Below, in pieces: positions 1 to 6,114 of a stretch of DNA of 6,114 nt (position 1 is the stretch's first letter; the number at the start of each line of letters is the position of its first letter). The position numbers and the translations under genes are program-made. Source of the DNA: Anaerolineales bacterium (GTDB lineage: Bacteria > Chloroflexota > Anaerolineae > Anaerolineales > E44-bin32); NCBI GenBank assembly GCA_030642885.1, contig DAOWMX010000141.1, forward strand, positions 1 to 6,114, in the 5' to 3' direction. A model generated the notes under the pieces. It worked only from the letters and a program-made list of their open reading frames with translations, made no database searches and had not been told where the DNA came from.

Positions 1-1080
1 CCGGCGGGCGTCAAGTGGAGTTTCCTGACCCCCGGTGTCTTCCCGCGCTACGTTGTTGCCAATGCGGATGAGTCAGAACCCGGCACGTTCAAAGACCGCG
101 AAATTATGGAGGGCAATCCCTACCAGTTTCTCGAGGGCGTCGCTATTTGCTCCTACGCCGCGCAAGCCAATACTGCTTATATTTACTGCCGCGGCGAGTT
201 TTGGGACCTGGCGCATGAACTTGAAGGCAAGATTGAAGCTCTGCATAAGCGCGGACTTCTAGGCGAAGGACTTTTCGATACGGACTACAACCTGATGATC
301 TATGTCTATCTCGGCGCTGGCGCTTATATCTGTGGAGAAGAGACCGCGCTGCTGTCATCCATGGAGGGGGAGATCGGGCAGCCGCGGCTGCGACCGCCAT
401 TCCCTGCGGCGGAGGGGCTCTTTGCAAAGCCCACGGTTATCAACAATGTTGAGACTCTAACGAACTTGCCCCCTATCATCAATCGAGGGGCTGACTGGTA
501 TTGCTCGATCGGTACGGAGAAGAGCACCGGGCCGAAAATCTTTTCTCTTTCGGGTCACGTGGAACGTCCGGGCAATTATGAGCTTCCATTCGGGACGACT
601 TTCCGTGAACTCATTTTCGAGCACGGCGGGGGGATTCGCGACGGGAAGGCAATTAAAGGGATCCTCCCGGCAGGCGCATCAGCGCCACTGCTGCCGGCAA
701 CGAATGAAGTTCTGGACACGCCGATGGATTATGAATCCGTGCCGAAGGTGGGATCGCAGCTTGGCTCGGCCTCGATCATCGTACTTGACGAAACTGTCGA
801 TATTGCCTGGATGGCATATAAGACCACGAGCTTCTTTAAGCACGAATCGTGTGGGAAATGCGCCCCCTGTCGCGAGGGCACATATTGGATGTATCACATA
901 CTGAATCGTTTTCAGAACGGCAACGCAGCACCAGCGGATATCGATTTATTAAATCGAGTTGCCCTTGGAATCCAGGGGAAATGTTTCTGTGCGCTGGGCG
1001 AATTTTCGATCACACCGGTTGTTGCCGGTATTGAGCATTTCAGAAGCGATTTCGAAGCCCTCACCGGGGATGGGAAATGA
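1..1080 (+). CDS. nuoF: NADH-quinone oxidoreductase subunit F (NuoF), 5' partial
   Basis: This is the NADH-oxidising subunit of complex I: it takes hydride from NADH onto FMN and passes electrons to cluster N3, at the cytoplasmic tip of the peripheral arm. The frame is open from base 1 and 359 codons are visible. The first visible residues (PAGVKW) are the end of the glycine-rich FMN-binding motif, so about 70 N-terminal residues are probably missing. Counting from codon 1, the FMN/NADH-site motif NADESEPGTFKDRE is at 21-34 and ICGEETALL starts at 110. An SLBB-like segment begins near 179. The N3 ligands are Cys284, Cys287 and Cys290 (ESCGKCAPCREGT) plus Cys330 in GKCFCALGE. Cys328 is an additional cysteine not usually found there. 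The ATG at 106 is an internal Met, because conserved NuoF sequence lies upstream of it. The stop codon overlaps the nuoG start (ATGA), which suggests translational coupling. The adjacent complex I genes argue against a HoxF or formate-dehydrogenase homologue. Confidence 0.97.
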   Translation, partial: PAGVKWSFLTPGVFPRYVVANADESEPGTFKDREIMEGNPYQFLEGVAICSYAAQANTAYIYCRGEFWDLAHELEGKIEALHKRGLLGEGLFDTDYNLMIYVYLGAGAYICGEETALLSSMEGEIGQPRLRPPFPAAEGLFAKPTVINNVETLTNLPPIINRGADWYCSIGTEKSTGPKIFSLSGHVERPGNYELPFGTTFRELIFEHGGGIRDGKAIKGILPAGASAPLLPATNEVLDTPMDYESVPKVGSQLGSASIIVLDETVDIAWMAYKTTSFFKHESCGKCAPCREGTYWMYHILNRFQNGNAAPADIDLLNRVALGIQGKCFCALGEFSITPVVAGIEHFRSDFEALTGDGK

Positions 1081-3587
1081 GCGAAGAGTTGGTACGGTTG
1101 AAGATCGACGATATTGACGTTCGTGTCCCGAAGGGCACGAAGGTTGTCGATGCTGCAAAGCAAGCAGGGATCGACATCCCGGTCTTTTGCCATCACCCGA
1201 AGATCGAGTCAGTCGGCATGTGCCGGATGTGCCTGGTCGAAATTGGAACCCCGAAGCGTGATCGCAGCACCGGCGAGAAACTACTAGACGAAGGCGGCCA
1301 ACCGCAGATTGAATTCTGGCCGAAGCTGGAGACCTCCTGCACGACGCCCGTAAGTGAGGGGATGGTTGTGAAGGTCTCGAGCGAAAAAGCAATCGAAGGT
1401 CGAAAGCAAATCCTGGAATTTTTGCTAACTTCCCACCCACTCGACTGTCCGATTTGTGATAAGGGTGGAGAGTGTTCCCTGCAAGATTTGGTGATGGAGC
1501 ACGGCTCCGGAGAGAGTCGCTTCCTGCTTGAAGATAAAAAACACCAGGATAAGCATGTCCAGCTTGGGGATTTGATCGTTCTCGATCGTGAACGCTGCAT
1601 CCAGTGCGCGCGCTGTATACGTTTTCAGAAGGAAGTTGCAGGCGATCCGGTACTAGCCTTCGCCGAGCGAGGTCGCAACATTGAGATCGTCACATTCTCT
1701 GATCCTGGTTTTAACTCCTATTTTTCGGGGAATACAACAGACATCTGCCCGGTCGGCGCGCTCACGACCGTAGATTTTCGCTTCGGTGCACGATCCTGGG
1801 AAATGGACGCTACTGCTTCGATCTGCACGCATTGCCCGGTGGGATGTAATTTGATGTTAAACACTCGCCGGGAGGCGAGGGCGAACGGTCGGCAAGTGAT
1901 TAAGCGTGTGATGCCGCGCCAGAATGAACAAGTTAACGAGATCTGGATATGCGATAAGGGGCGCTTTGCGCACCATTTCGCAACCAGCGAGGAGCGGTTA
2001 ACTAAACCGCTCGTTCGAATTGACGGAAAACTTATTGAAACGAGCTGGAAAAAAGCGCTTGAGCACGCTGCCGAGGGGTTGAAAGCAGCGGGTGAAGGGG
2101 TCGTGGGTCTCGCCAGTGGGCGAGTTTCAAACGAGGATCTATTCAACTTCCACACGCTGTTGAAATCTGTAGGCGGTCGGGCGATTCTCTCCGATTCACA
2201 AGCGGGTGGAGAGTTGGTCCAGCAGGTCGGTGTCGGTAAGGGGACGGATTTAGGTGCACTGGGCGCAGGGGATGCCATTCTTGTCATCGCCTCTGATCTG
2301 CATGAAGAAGCTCCTATCTGGTGGCAGCGGGTTATGGGTGCGGCAAAACGCGGCGCCACATTGGTCGTCGCCAATGCTCGTAAGACGCGCTTGGACGATT
2401 ACGCTGGGCATGTAGTGCGGTATCGCTATCAAGAAGCTGCGCGCACAGGTCTGGGTTTGCTTCAAGCAATTACCGGGGCCAAGGATCTATCGAAATTTGC
2501 CAGCGATGAACCACTGAAATCAGCGGCAAAGGCACTGACGGAAGCCGAGAACCTGGTGATTTTCTGTGGTGTGGAAGGTTTGACCTACGCTGAATCGAAG
2601 TCTCTTTCTGATGTTTGCGCGGCCATACTCGTTGAAACGAAAAATGTGGGGAGAGCACAAAACGGATTGATAGCTGTCTGGCCAAAGAACAATACGCAGG
2701 GAGCATGGGATATGGGGTTGCGCCCTGCAGAGGGTGATCTGGAAAAGGCATTCGCTGACGCAAAGGCAGTGTATATCATGGCGGTTGACCCCGTCGGTGA
2801 TGACCCGAGCCTTGCCGAGAGCCTTGAAGGAGATCGTTTCCTTGTTGTCCAGGAATTGTTCATGACACCGACGGCGGAGCTGGCTGATGTTGTGCTTCCC
2901 GCTCAATCATTTGTAGAACGTGAGGGCACGTTTACTTCAGGTGAACGCCGGGTGCAGCGCTTCTACCCAGCTGTGAAGGCTCTTGGCGAGACGAAAGCGG
3001 ATTGGCGCATCATAACCTCCCTGGCAGCGAGTTTAGGTATTGAACTTGAGGACTCATCGGCTGCAGCCGTATTCCTGCAAATCGCCGAGGAGACCGAGGC
3101 CTACGCAGAGATTAATTATCAGAGCCTGGCAGAATTTGAAGAGCAATGGCCGCCTGTTGGAGAAGAGGATTTATATTACGGCGGAACGACTTTCAAGAAT
3201 CGTCAGGGCCTGGGTGTGCAGGTTGCACCCGCAGCCGAGCAAGATCAATCTCTCAAGATTCAGTGGAGCGCTCCTCCGGAATTCAAGGGCAAGAAAGGGT
3301 ACCTGCTGGTACCCGTTGTCGAGTTGTATAACCGCGGGGCAACGGTAATGCCCTCGGAGAACCTTCACCCGCGTCTTGCCTCGCCTGTACTGTGGATGAG
3401 CCTGAAGGATGCTAAAAGCATCGGGGTTATCCAGGGCGCCCAGGTTGAATTGCTATTAGACGGACGTACAGAAGAACTGCAGGCAATTGCTGAAGAAGGG
3501 ATTCCAGAAGGCGTAGTATTACTCGGTCGTGGGCTTGGCGTCCCGATTGCTGAGCCGCAATACGTTGAAGTGAGACTTAAGGCTTAA
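1077..3587 (+). CDS. nuoG: NADH-quinone oxidoreductase subunit G (NuoG), with N7 cluster ligands
   Basis: This is the large iron-sulfur subunit of the complex I peripheral arm (836 aa), relaying electrons from NuoF towards NuoI. An N-terminal 2Fe-2S ferredoxin domain binds N1b through Cys38, Cys49, Cys52 and Cys88; the loop before Cys88 is long, as in Thermus Nqo3. The His/Cys3 motif for N5 is His120, Cys124, Cys127 and Cys133 (HPLDCPICDKGGEC). N4 is bound by Cys174, Cys177, Cys180 and Cys224 (CIQCARC, then DICPVGAL). Cys250, Cys253, Cys257 and Cys292 fit the off-pathway N7 cluster, found in some bacteria and absent from mitochondria. From about 250 to 700 the protein resembles molybdopterin oxidoreductases, a fold that binds no molybdenum in complex I, with the typical EREGTFTSGERR stretch near 614-625. 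The C-terminal part resembles the dinucleotide-binding domain. The start overlaps the nuoF stop and has GGGGA six bases upstream. The frame is unbroken and of normal length. Confidence 0.97.
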   Translation: MSEELVRLKIDDIDVRVPKGTKVVDAAKQAGIDIPVFCHHPKIESVGMCRMCLVEIGTPKRDRSTGEKLLDEGGQPQIEFWPKLETSCTTPVSEGMVVKVSSEKAIEGRKQILEFLLTSHPLDCPICDKGGECSLQDLVMEHGSGESRFLLEDKKHQDKHVQLGDLIVLDRERCIQCARCIRFQKEVAGDPVLAFAERGRNIEIVTFSDPGFNSYFSGNTTDICPVGALTTVDFRFGARSWEMDATASICTHCPVGCNLMLNTRREARANGRQVIKRVMPRQNEQVNEIWICDKGRFAHHFATSEERLTKPLVRIDGKLIETSWKKALEHAAEGLKAAGEGVVGLASGRVSNEDLFNFHTLLKSVGGRAILSDSQAGGELVQQVGVGKGTDLGALGAGDAILVIASDLHEEAPIWWQRVMGAAKRGATLVVANARKTRLDDYAGHVVRYRYQEAARTGLGLLQAITGAKDLSKFASDEPLKSAAKALTEAENLVIFCGVEGLTYAESKSLSDVCAAILVETKNVGRAQNGLIAVWPKNNTQGAWDMGLRPAEGDLEKAFADAKAVYIMAVDPVGDDPSLAESLEGDRFLVVQELFMTPTAELADVVLPAQSFVEREGTFTSGERRVQRFYPAVKALGETKADWRIITSLAASLGIELEDSSAAAVFLQIAEETEAYAEINYQSLAEFEEQWPPVGEEDLYYGGTTFKNRQGLGVQVAPAAEQDQSLKIQWSAPPEFKGKKGYLLVPVVELYNRGATVMPSENLHPRLASPVLWMSLKDAKSIGVIQGAQVELLLDGRTEELQAIAEEGIPEGVVLLGRGLGVPIAEPQYVEVRLKA
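3297..3314. repeat. Short perfect inverted repeat inside nuoG
   Basis: GGGTACC (3297-3303) and GGTACCC (3308-3314) are perfect inverted copies around a TGCT loop. They lie within the codons for GYLLVP near the NuoG C-terminus. There is no following T-run and the reading frame continues through it. A 7-bp stem with a short loop is expected about once or twice by chance in a window of this size, so no function is inferred. Confidence 0.35.
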
Positions 3588-3598
3588 CGAGGAAACCT

Positions 3599-4606
3599 AT
3601 GAGCCTGGCGTTATTAATTGAGTGGTCGCTTAAATCTGTAGTGATCATCTTGGTCATTCTGGGTGGATTCGCCTATCTCACGCTCTTCGAACGGCGCGTA
3701 TTGGCGAGGATGCAGACGCGAATTGGTCCCAACCGGGCCGGTCCCTGGGGTCTTCTTCAGCCGGTGGCGGACGGTGTAAAACTGATTTTCAACGAGGAGC
3801 TGATCCCGGCGCAGGCGGATAAAGTGCTGTTCCTGTTAGCTCCCGTGATTACTGTGGTTCCCGCATTGATCCTCCTTGCAGTGATACCGTTCGGACCAGA
3901 AGTCACGCTCTTCGGGCGGAGTTACTACCTGGGATTGGCTTCAAATGTCAACGTGGGTGTGCTATATATTCTCGCCGTCTCCTCAATCGCCGTTTACGGC
4001 ATCGTGATCGCGGGATGGGCTTCGGGAAATAAGTACGCATTGTTGGGAGGTGTGCGTTCAACAGCGCAGATGGTGAGCTACGAGTTGGCGCTCGCCTTAG
4101 CCTTTGTCGGTCCCATCATGTTGGCGGGTTCAATGAGCGTTGATGCGATCATCGAAGGGCAGAGGCATTTATGGTATGTCATACTCCAACCCCTCGGTTT
4201 TTTGATATTTTTAATCGCAGCTGTCGCTGAGATCAATCGGGCGCCTTTTGATATGCCCGAAGCCGAGCAGGAACTCGTGGCAGGTTATCACGCCGAATAT
4301 TCAGGCATGAAATTCGCGCTCTTTTTCATGGCTGAGTACGGCAAGATGATCGCCGTGAGCTTTATCGCCGCGACGATGTTCCTCGGCGGCTATCTCGGGC
4401 CATTTATCGATCGGTGGCCTTTGCTGGGACCTATTTATCTCTTTATAAAAGTCGTCGCCTTGCTCTTCTTTATAGTTTGGTTACGGGCAACTTTTCCGCG
4501 TTTTCGTTATGACCAATTGATGGCGTTTGGTTGGAAGATTCTGCTGCCCTTGGGTCTGTTGAATGTGGTGGTTACCGGTGTGATCATTGTGCTGGTGGGA
4601 GGCTAG
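3599..4606 (+). CDS. nuoH: NADH-quinone oxidoreductase subunit H (NuoH)
   Basis: This is the membrane subunit that joins the peripheral arm to the membrane arm and forms much of the quinone-binding chamber (335 aa, normal length). About eight membrane helices can be seen, near residues 10-31, 77-98, 115-138, 157-178, 192-211, 238-263, 276-297 and 311-333. Family signatures are ERRVLARMQTRIGPNRAGP at 31-49 and GLLQPVADGVKLIFNEE at 51-67. The acidic cytoplasmic loop EINRAPFDMPEAEQELVAGY at 211-230 is the region linked to coupling quinone chemistry to proton movement. Conserved GVRSTAQMVSYE (151-162) and WLRATFPRFRYDQLM (294-308) are also present. The start follows the nuoG stop by 11 bases and has a good ribosome binding site (GAGGA at 3589-3593). 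No key acidic residue appears lost. The call rests on several invariant motifs. Confidence 0.98.
   Translation: MSLALLIEWSLKSVVIILVILGGFAYLTLFERRVLARMQTRIGPNRAGPWGLLQPVADGVKLIFNEELIPAQADKVLFLLAPVITVVPALILLAVIPFGPEVTLFGRSYYLGLASNVNVGVLYILAVSSIAVYGIVIAGWASGNKYALLGGVRSTAQMVSYELALALAFVGPIMLAGSMSVDAIIEGQRHLWYVILQPLGFLIFLIAAVAEINRAPFDMPEAEQELVAGYHAEYSGMKFALFFMAEYGKMIAVSFIAATMFLGGYLGPFIDRWPLLGPIYLFIKVVALLFFIVWLRATFPRFRYDQLMAFGWKILLPLGLLNVVVTGVIIVLVGG
4597..4602 (+). promoter_or_regulatory. Ribosome binding site for nuoI
   Basis: GGGAGG lies inside the last codons of nuoH, seven bases before the ATG at 4610. It supports 4610 as the nuoI start over the in-frame ATG at 4658, which has no such site. 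This matters because the choice decides whether the N-terminal repeat is part of the protein. Confidence 0.8.
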
Positions 4607-4609
4607 CGA

Positions 4610-5155
4610 ATGAGTTTGATGGGAATCTTGCGCGGCTTGTGGGCGGCACTTCTCAGTATGTTCGAGTTGCTGCGCGGTCTGTGGACAACTTTCCGCAGCA
4701 TGTTTGAGACGCCTGTCACCTACCAATATCCTGAAGTGAAGAGACCAGTCCGCGAGCGTTTTAAGGGTCGGCATGTGCTGAAACGTTATGATAATGGATT
4801 GGAGAGGTGCATTGGCTGCGCACTTTGTGCGGCGGCTTGTCCGGCGGATGCCATCTTCGTGGAAGCGGCTGAGAACACCGATGAAGAACGTTATTCTCCC
4901 GGAGAACGCTACGCCAGCACGTATCAAATCAATCTAATGCGCTGTATATTCTGTGGATACTGCGAGGATGCATGCCCAACGGAAGCCATCGTGTTGGAGC
5001 ACCAATATGAGCTCTCATTCACAAGCCGGCGGGATGCGATTTATACCAAAGAACTGCTGATCGTCCCTGTTCCCGAAGGTGGGAAACCGACGCCGCAGAA
5101 CGTACCTGTCGGGATGTTCAACCGAGCGATCCCAGAAATGAAGGACCCGGCGTGA
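4610..5155 (+). CDS. nuoI: NADH-quinone oxidoreductase subunit I (NuoI), with extended N-terminus
   Basis: This is the 8Fe ferredoxin-like subunit of complex I (181 aa). It holds clusters N6a and N6b, which pass electrons on towards N2 at the quinone site, and sits at the base of the peripheral arm next to NuoH. Two CxxCxxCxxxCP motifs are intact: Cys67, Cys70, Cys73 and Cys77 (CIGCALCAAACP), and Cys112, Cys115, Cys118 and Cys122 (CIFCGYCEDACP). The sequence from GRHVL (53-57) through the second motif is of the Thermus/Chloroflexota type. The N-terminus is unusual: residues 6-19 and 20-33 are tandem copies (ILRGLW...SMFE, LLRGLW...SMFE) of an amphipathic, membrane-surface helix-like segment. 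The conserved TYQYPE starts at 37, about 14 residues later than I recall for Thermus Nqo9. The gene starts three bases after the nuoH stop. The start at 4610 is chosen for its GGGAGG site; a start at 4658 would give a conventional N-terminus. Confidence 0.97.
   Translation: MSLMGILRGLWAALLSMFELLRGLWTTFRSMFETPVTYQYPEVKRPVRERFKGRHVLKRYDNGLERCIGCALCAAACPADAIFVEAAENTDEERYSPGERYASTYQINLMRCIFCGYCEDACPTEAIVLEHQYELSFTSRRDAIYTKELLIVPVPEGGKPTPQNVPVGMFNRAIPEMKDPA
4625..4708 (+). repeat. Tandem 42-bp repeat encoding duplicated NuoI N-terminal helix
   Basis: Two adjacent in-frame 14-codon units lie at 4625-4666 and 4667-4708. By my alignment 9 of 14 residues and 28 of 42 bases are identical. The shared residues are L, R, G, L, W, then S, M, F, E, and the first position is I versus L. 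Several matching residues use different synonymous codons (GGC/GGT, TTG/CTG, AGT/AGC, TTC/TTT). That fits an old duplication held at the protein level better than a recent copy or an assembly artefact. Confidence 0.75.
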
Positions 5156-5170
5156 GAACCTTGCTTATGG

Positions 5171-5695
5171 ATGCTAATAATGACGATTGATCTGGTTCTG
5201 TTCTTTGGATTGGCGCTGATCGCGGTAGTGGCTGCCATTGCCATGATCGCGAGTCGCAACGCGGTCTATTCAGCGTTGTTCCTGGTTTTCAATTTCCTCA
5301 CCGTTGCCACGCTCTATCTACTCCTGAACGCAGCTTTTATCGCCGTTGTGCAGGTCACGGTCTACGCTGGAGCGATTATGGTGCTTTTCCTCTTCGTCAT
5401 CATGCTGCTGGGGACAGAGAGAGAAAGTATCGGTGGGAGAATCCGCTGGCAGATGCCATTGTCGATCGTCTTGGGTCTCGCCCTTGCCGGTGAACTGGCG
5501 TATGTATTGTTGCGAAATGACATTGTGCAGGGACCTTTGGCTGATCTGACGGTCGAGTTCGGCAGTCCGGCATCCATCGGCCGGGTATTATTCAATGAAT
5601 ATCTCGTCCCCTTTGAGGTGACTTCGATCCTCTTGCTCGTCGCAATGATTGGGGCAATTGTGATAACACGTAAGCAGAGGGAGGAAGGCAAATGA
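5171..5695 (+). CDS. nuoJ: NADH-quinone oxidoreductase subunit J (NuoJ)
   Basis: This is a small membrane-arm subunit of complex I (174 aa) next to NuoH and NuoK, contributing to the central proton pathway. Five membrane helices are visible, near residues 4-27, 31-52, 57-80, 94-115 and 144-165. The diagnostic third helix contains VTVYAGAIMVLFLFVIML at 62-79; in solved complex I structures this helix undergoes pi-bulge transitions. The last helix (LVPFEVTSILLLVAMIGAIV) is also family-typical. The start is uncertain: ATG at 5171 gives MLIMTIDL, while the in-frame ATG at 5180 removes only three residues and has a weak GGATG at 5169-5173. Neither start has a strong ribosome binding site, unlike the neighbouring genes. 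The gene follows nuoI by 15 bases (24 if 5180 is used) in the same frame, separated by the nuoI TGA. Its stop overlaps the nuoK start (ATGA). Confidence 0.95.
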   Translation: MLIMTIDLVLFFGLALIAVVAAIAMIASRNAVYSALFLVFNFLTVATLYLLLNAAFIAVVQVTVYAGAIMVLFLFVIMLLGTERESIGGRIRWQMPLSIVLGLALAGELAYVLLRNDIVQGPLADLTVEFGSPASIGRVLFNEYLVPFEVTSILLLVAMIGAIVITRKQREEGK

Positions 5696-6009
5696 ACATT
5701 CCCCCAGCCTATGTGCTCACGCTCTCAGGGATTCTCTTTGCCCTCGGTGTAATTGGGGTGCTAATCCGTCGGAATGCAATTGTTATTTTCATGTCGATCG
5801 AGTTAATGCTCAACTCGGCGAATCTCGCGTTCATCGCTTTTGCTCGTGCGTTAGCGCCGGCGCAGGAAGCGTTGAGAGGACATGTGTTTGTGTTCTTCGT
5901 GATCGCCGTAGCAGCCTCAGAGGTCGCTGTGGGCTTGGCGTTGATCGTGGCGATCTTCCGTAGCAAAGAAAGTATCGACGTTGATGAGGTGAGCAGTTTG
6001 CGAGGTTAG
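5692..6009 (+). CDS. nuoK: NADH-quinone oxidoreductase subunit K (NuoK)
   Basis: This is the smallest antiporter-like membrane subunit of complex I (105 aa, normal length, related to MrpC/MnhC). It has three membrane helices, near residues 6-25, 29-51 and 64-88. The two membrane glutamates important for proton transfer are Glu37 (SIELMLNSANLAF) and Glu77 (AVAASEVAVGLAL), matching E. coli NuoK Glu36 and Glu72. The loop between helices 2 and 3 is about four residues longer than in E. coli. The C-terminal tail (SIDVDEVSSLRG) resembles the conserved NuoK ending. The start overlaps the nuoJ stop by ATGA and is served by GGGAGG at 5679-5684, seven bases upstream inside nuoJ, so translation is probably coupled. 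Confidence 0.97.
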   Translation: MNIPPAYVLTLSGILFALGVIGVLIRRNAIVIFMSIELMLNSANLAFIAFARALAPAQEALRGHVFVFFVIAVAASEVAVGLALIVAIFRSKESIDVDEVSSLRG

Positions 6010-6015
6010 CCTCGC
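6000..6015 (+). other. Small hairpin over the nuoK stop codon
   Basis: GCGAGG (6000-6005) and CCTCGC (6010-6015) can form a perfect 6-bp GC-rich stem around a TTAG loop that carries most of the nuoK stop codon. It lies five bases before the nuoL ribosome binding site. There is no T-run, so it is not an intrinsic terminator. A stem this short occurs by chance many times in 6 kb, so a role in tuning nuoL translation or RNA stability is only a possibility. Confidence 0.3.
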
Positions 6016-6019
6016 CTGC

Positions 6020-6024
6020 GGAGG
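6020..6024 (+). promoter_or_regulatory. Ribosome binding site for nuoL
   Basis: GGAGG lies six bases before the ATG at 6031 in the 21-base nuoK-nuoL gap. It fixes the start of the truncated nuoL reading frame, which would otherwise be hard to support from 28 codons alone. Confidence 0.75.
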
Positions 6025-6030
6025 GATTGG

Positions 6031-6114
6031 ATGGTTCTTCTTGAAGTGGTGCAGGGTGGAGGGCTTTTCGCCTACGCACCCTTGATCATCGCCCTGCCAA
6101 TCTTGGGCTTGATC
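6031..6114 (+). CDS. nuoL: NADH-quinone oxidoreductase subunit L (NuoL), 3' partial
   Basis: Only the first 28 codons are inside the window, and the frame is open to the last base. NuoL is the distal antiporter-like proton-pumping subunit of the membrane arm, usually over 600 residues long, so nearly all of it lies outside. The visible part has a short polar start followed by the beginning of a hydrophobic helix (APLIIALPILGLI), which fits the usual NuoL first helix with its PLLPLLG-like pattern. The assignment rests mainly on position directly after nuoK, a good ribosome binding site (GGAGG at 6020-6024) and this helix. An NuoM or NuoN-like protein in this slot cannot be excluded from the sequence alone, but would break the usual order. 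Confidence 0.85.
   Translation, partial: MVLLEVVQGGGLFAYAPLIIALPILGLI

Noticed and set aside
106..108. ATG at 106 as a complete nuoF start
   Set aside because: Conserved NuoF residues (PAGVKW and NADESEPGTFKDRE) are encoded in the same frame upstream of it, so the gene is cut by the window edge rather than short.
949..1440. Reverse-strand open frame (163 codons) across the nuoF-nuoG junction
   Set aside because: It is opposite two genes with intact conserved motifs. Its translation is low-complexity Arg/Ser-rich and matches no family I know.
1718..2374. Long open frame on the reverse strand (218 codons) opposite nuoG
   Set aside because: It lies wholly within the well-supported nuoG coding region. 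Its translation is rich in Ser, Pro and Arg with no recognisable domain, as expected for an antisense shadow of a codon-biased gene.
3297..3314. Perfect 7-bp inverted repeat in nuoG as a terminator or regulatory hairpin
   Set aside because: It is internal to a conserved coding region with no T-run after it, and one or two such stems are expected by chance in 6 kb.
4658..4660. Alternative nuoI start giving a conventional N-terminus
   Set aside because: No ribosome binding site precedes it, while the ATG at 4610 has GGGAGG at the right distance and sits three bases after the nuoH stop. It is kept only as the main alternative to the duplication reading.
4481..4927. Reverse-strand open frame (148 codons) across nuoH-nuoI
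   Set aside because: The His/Gln/Thr-rich translation looks like an antisense artefact, and both forward genes here have invariant motifs.
1..6114. A previously undescribed system, or a hydrogenase or F420H2-type variant of complex I
   Set aside because: NuoF with its FMN/NADH motifs is present, all cluster ligands in the visible parts match NDH-1, and the gene order F-G-H-I-J-K-L is canonical, with no foreign gene inserted.

Overview
The window lies inside one long forward-strand operon for respiratory complex I (proton-pumping NADH:quinone oxidoreductase, NDH-1). It reads nuoF (5' end cut off), nuoG, nuoH, nuoI, nuoJ, nuoK and the first 28 codons of nuoL, in the canonical bacterial order. 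All genes are on the + strand and tightly packed: F/G and J/K overlap by 4 bases (ATGA), and the other gaps are 3 to 21 bases. No gap exceeds 300 bases, and I see no RNA gene, mobile element, CRISPR array, promoter or convincing terminator.

The genes cover all three parts of the enzyme. NuoF (FMN, NADH site, cluster N3) and NuoG (N1b, N5, N4 and the extra N7 cluster) form the electron-input arm. NuoI (clusters N6a and N6b) carries electrons towards quinone at the NuoH interface. NuoH, NuoJ, NuoK and the start of NuoL belong to the proton-translocating membrane arm. Every expected iron-sulfur ligand in the visible parts is present, as are the key membrane glutamates, so this looks like a functional NADH-linked complex I rather than a hydrogenase or an F420H2 enzyme.

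Organism: a bacterium with base composition somewhat above half GC by eye. The NuoG, NuoH and NuoI sequences are of the Thermus/Chloroflexota type (a long N1b loop in NuoG, N7 present, and NuoI with a GRHVL/CIGC/RCIFCG pattern). I lean towards an Anaerolineae-like member of Chloroflexota, but this is recall-based inference and not firm.

I do not see a previously undescribed system. The most distinctive feature is an apparent tandem duplication of a 14-residue amphipathic segment at the N-terminus of NuoI, which makes it longer than usual by exactly one unit. Smaller points are a 7-residue longer N7 loop in NuoG, an extra cysteine beside the last N3 ligand in NuoF, and a small hairpin covering the nuoK stop codon just before the nuoL ribosome binding site.
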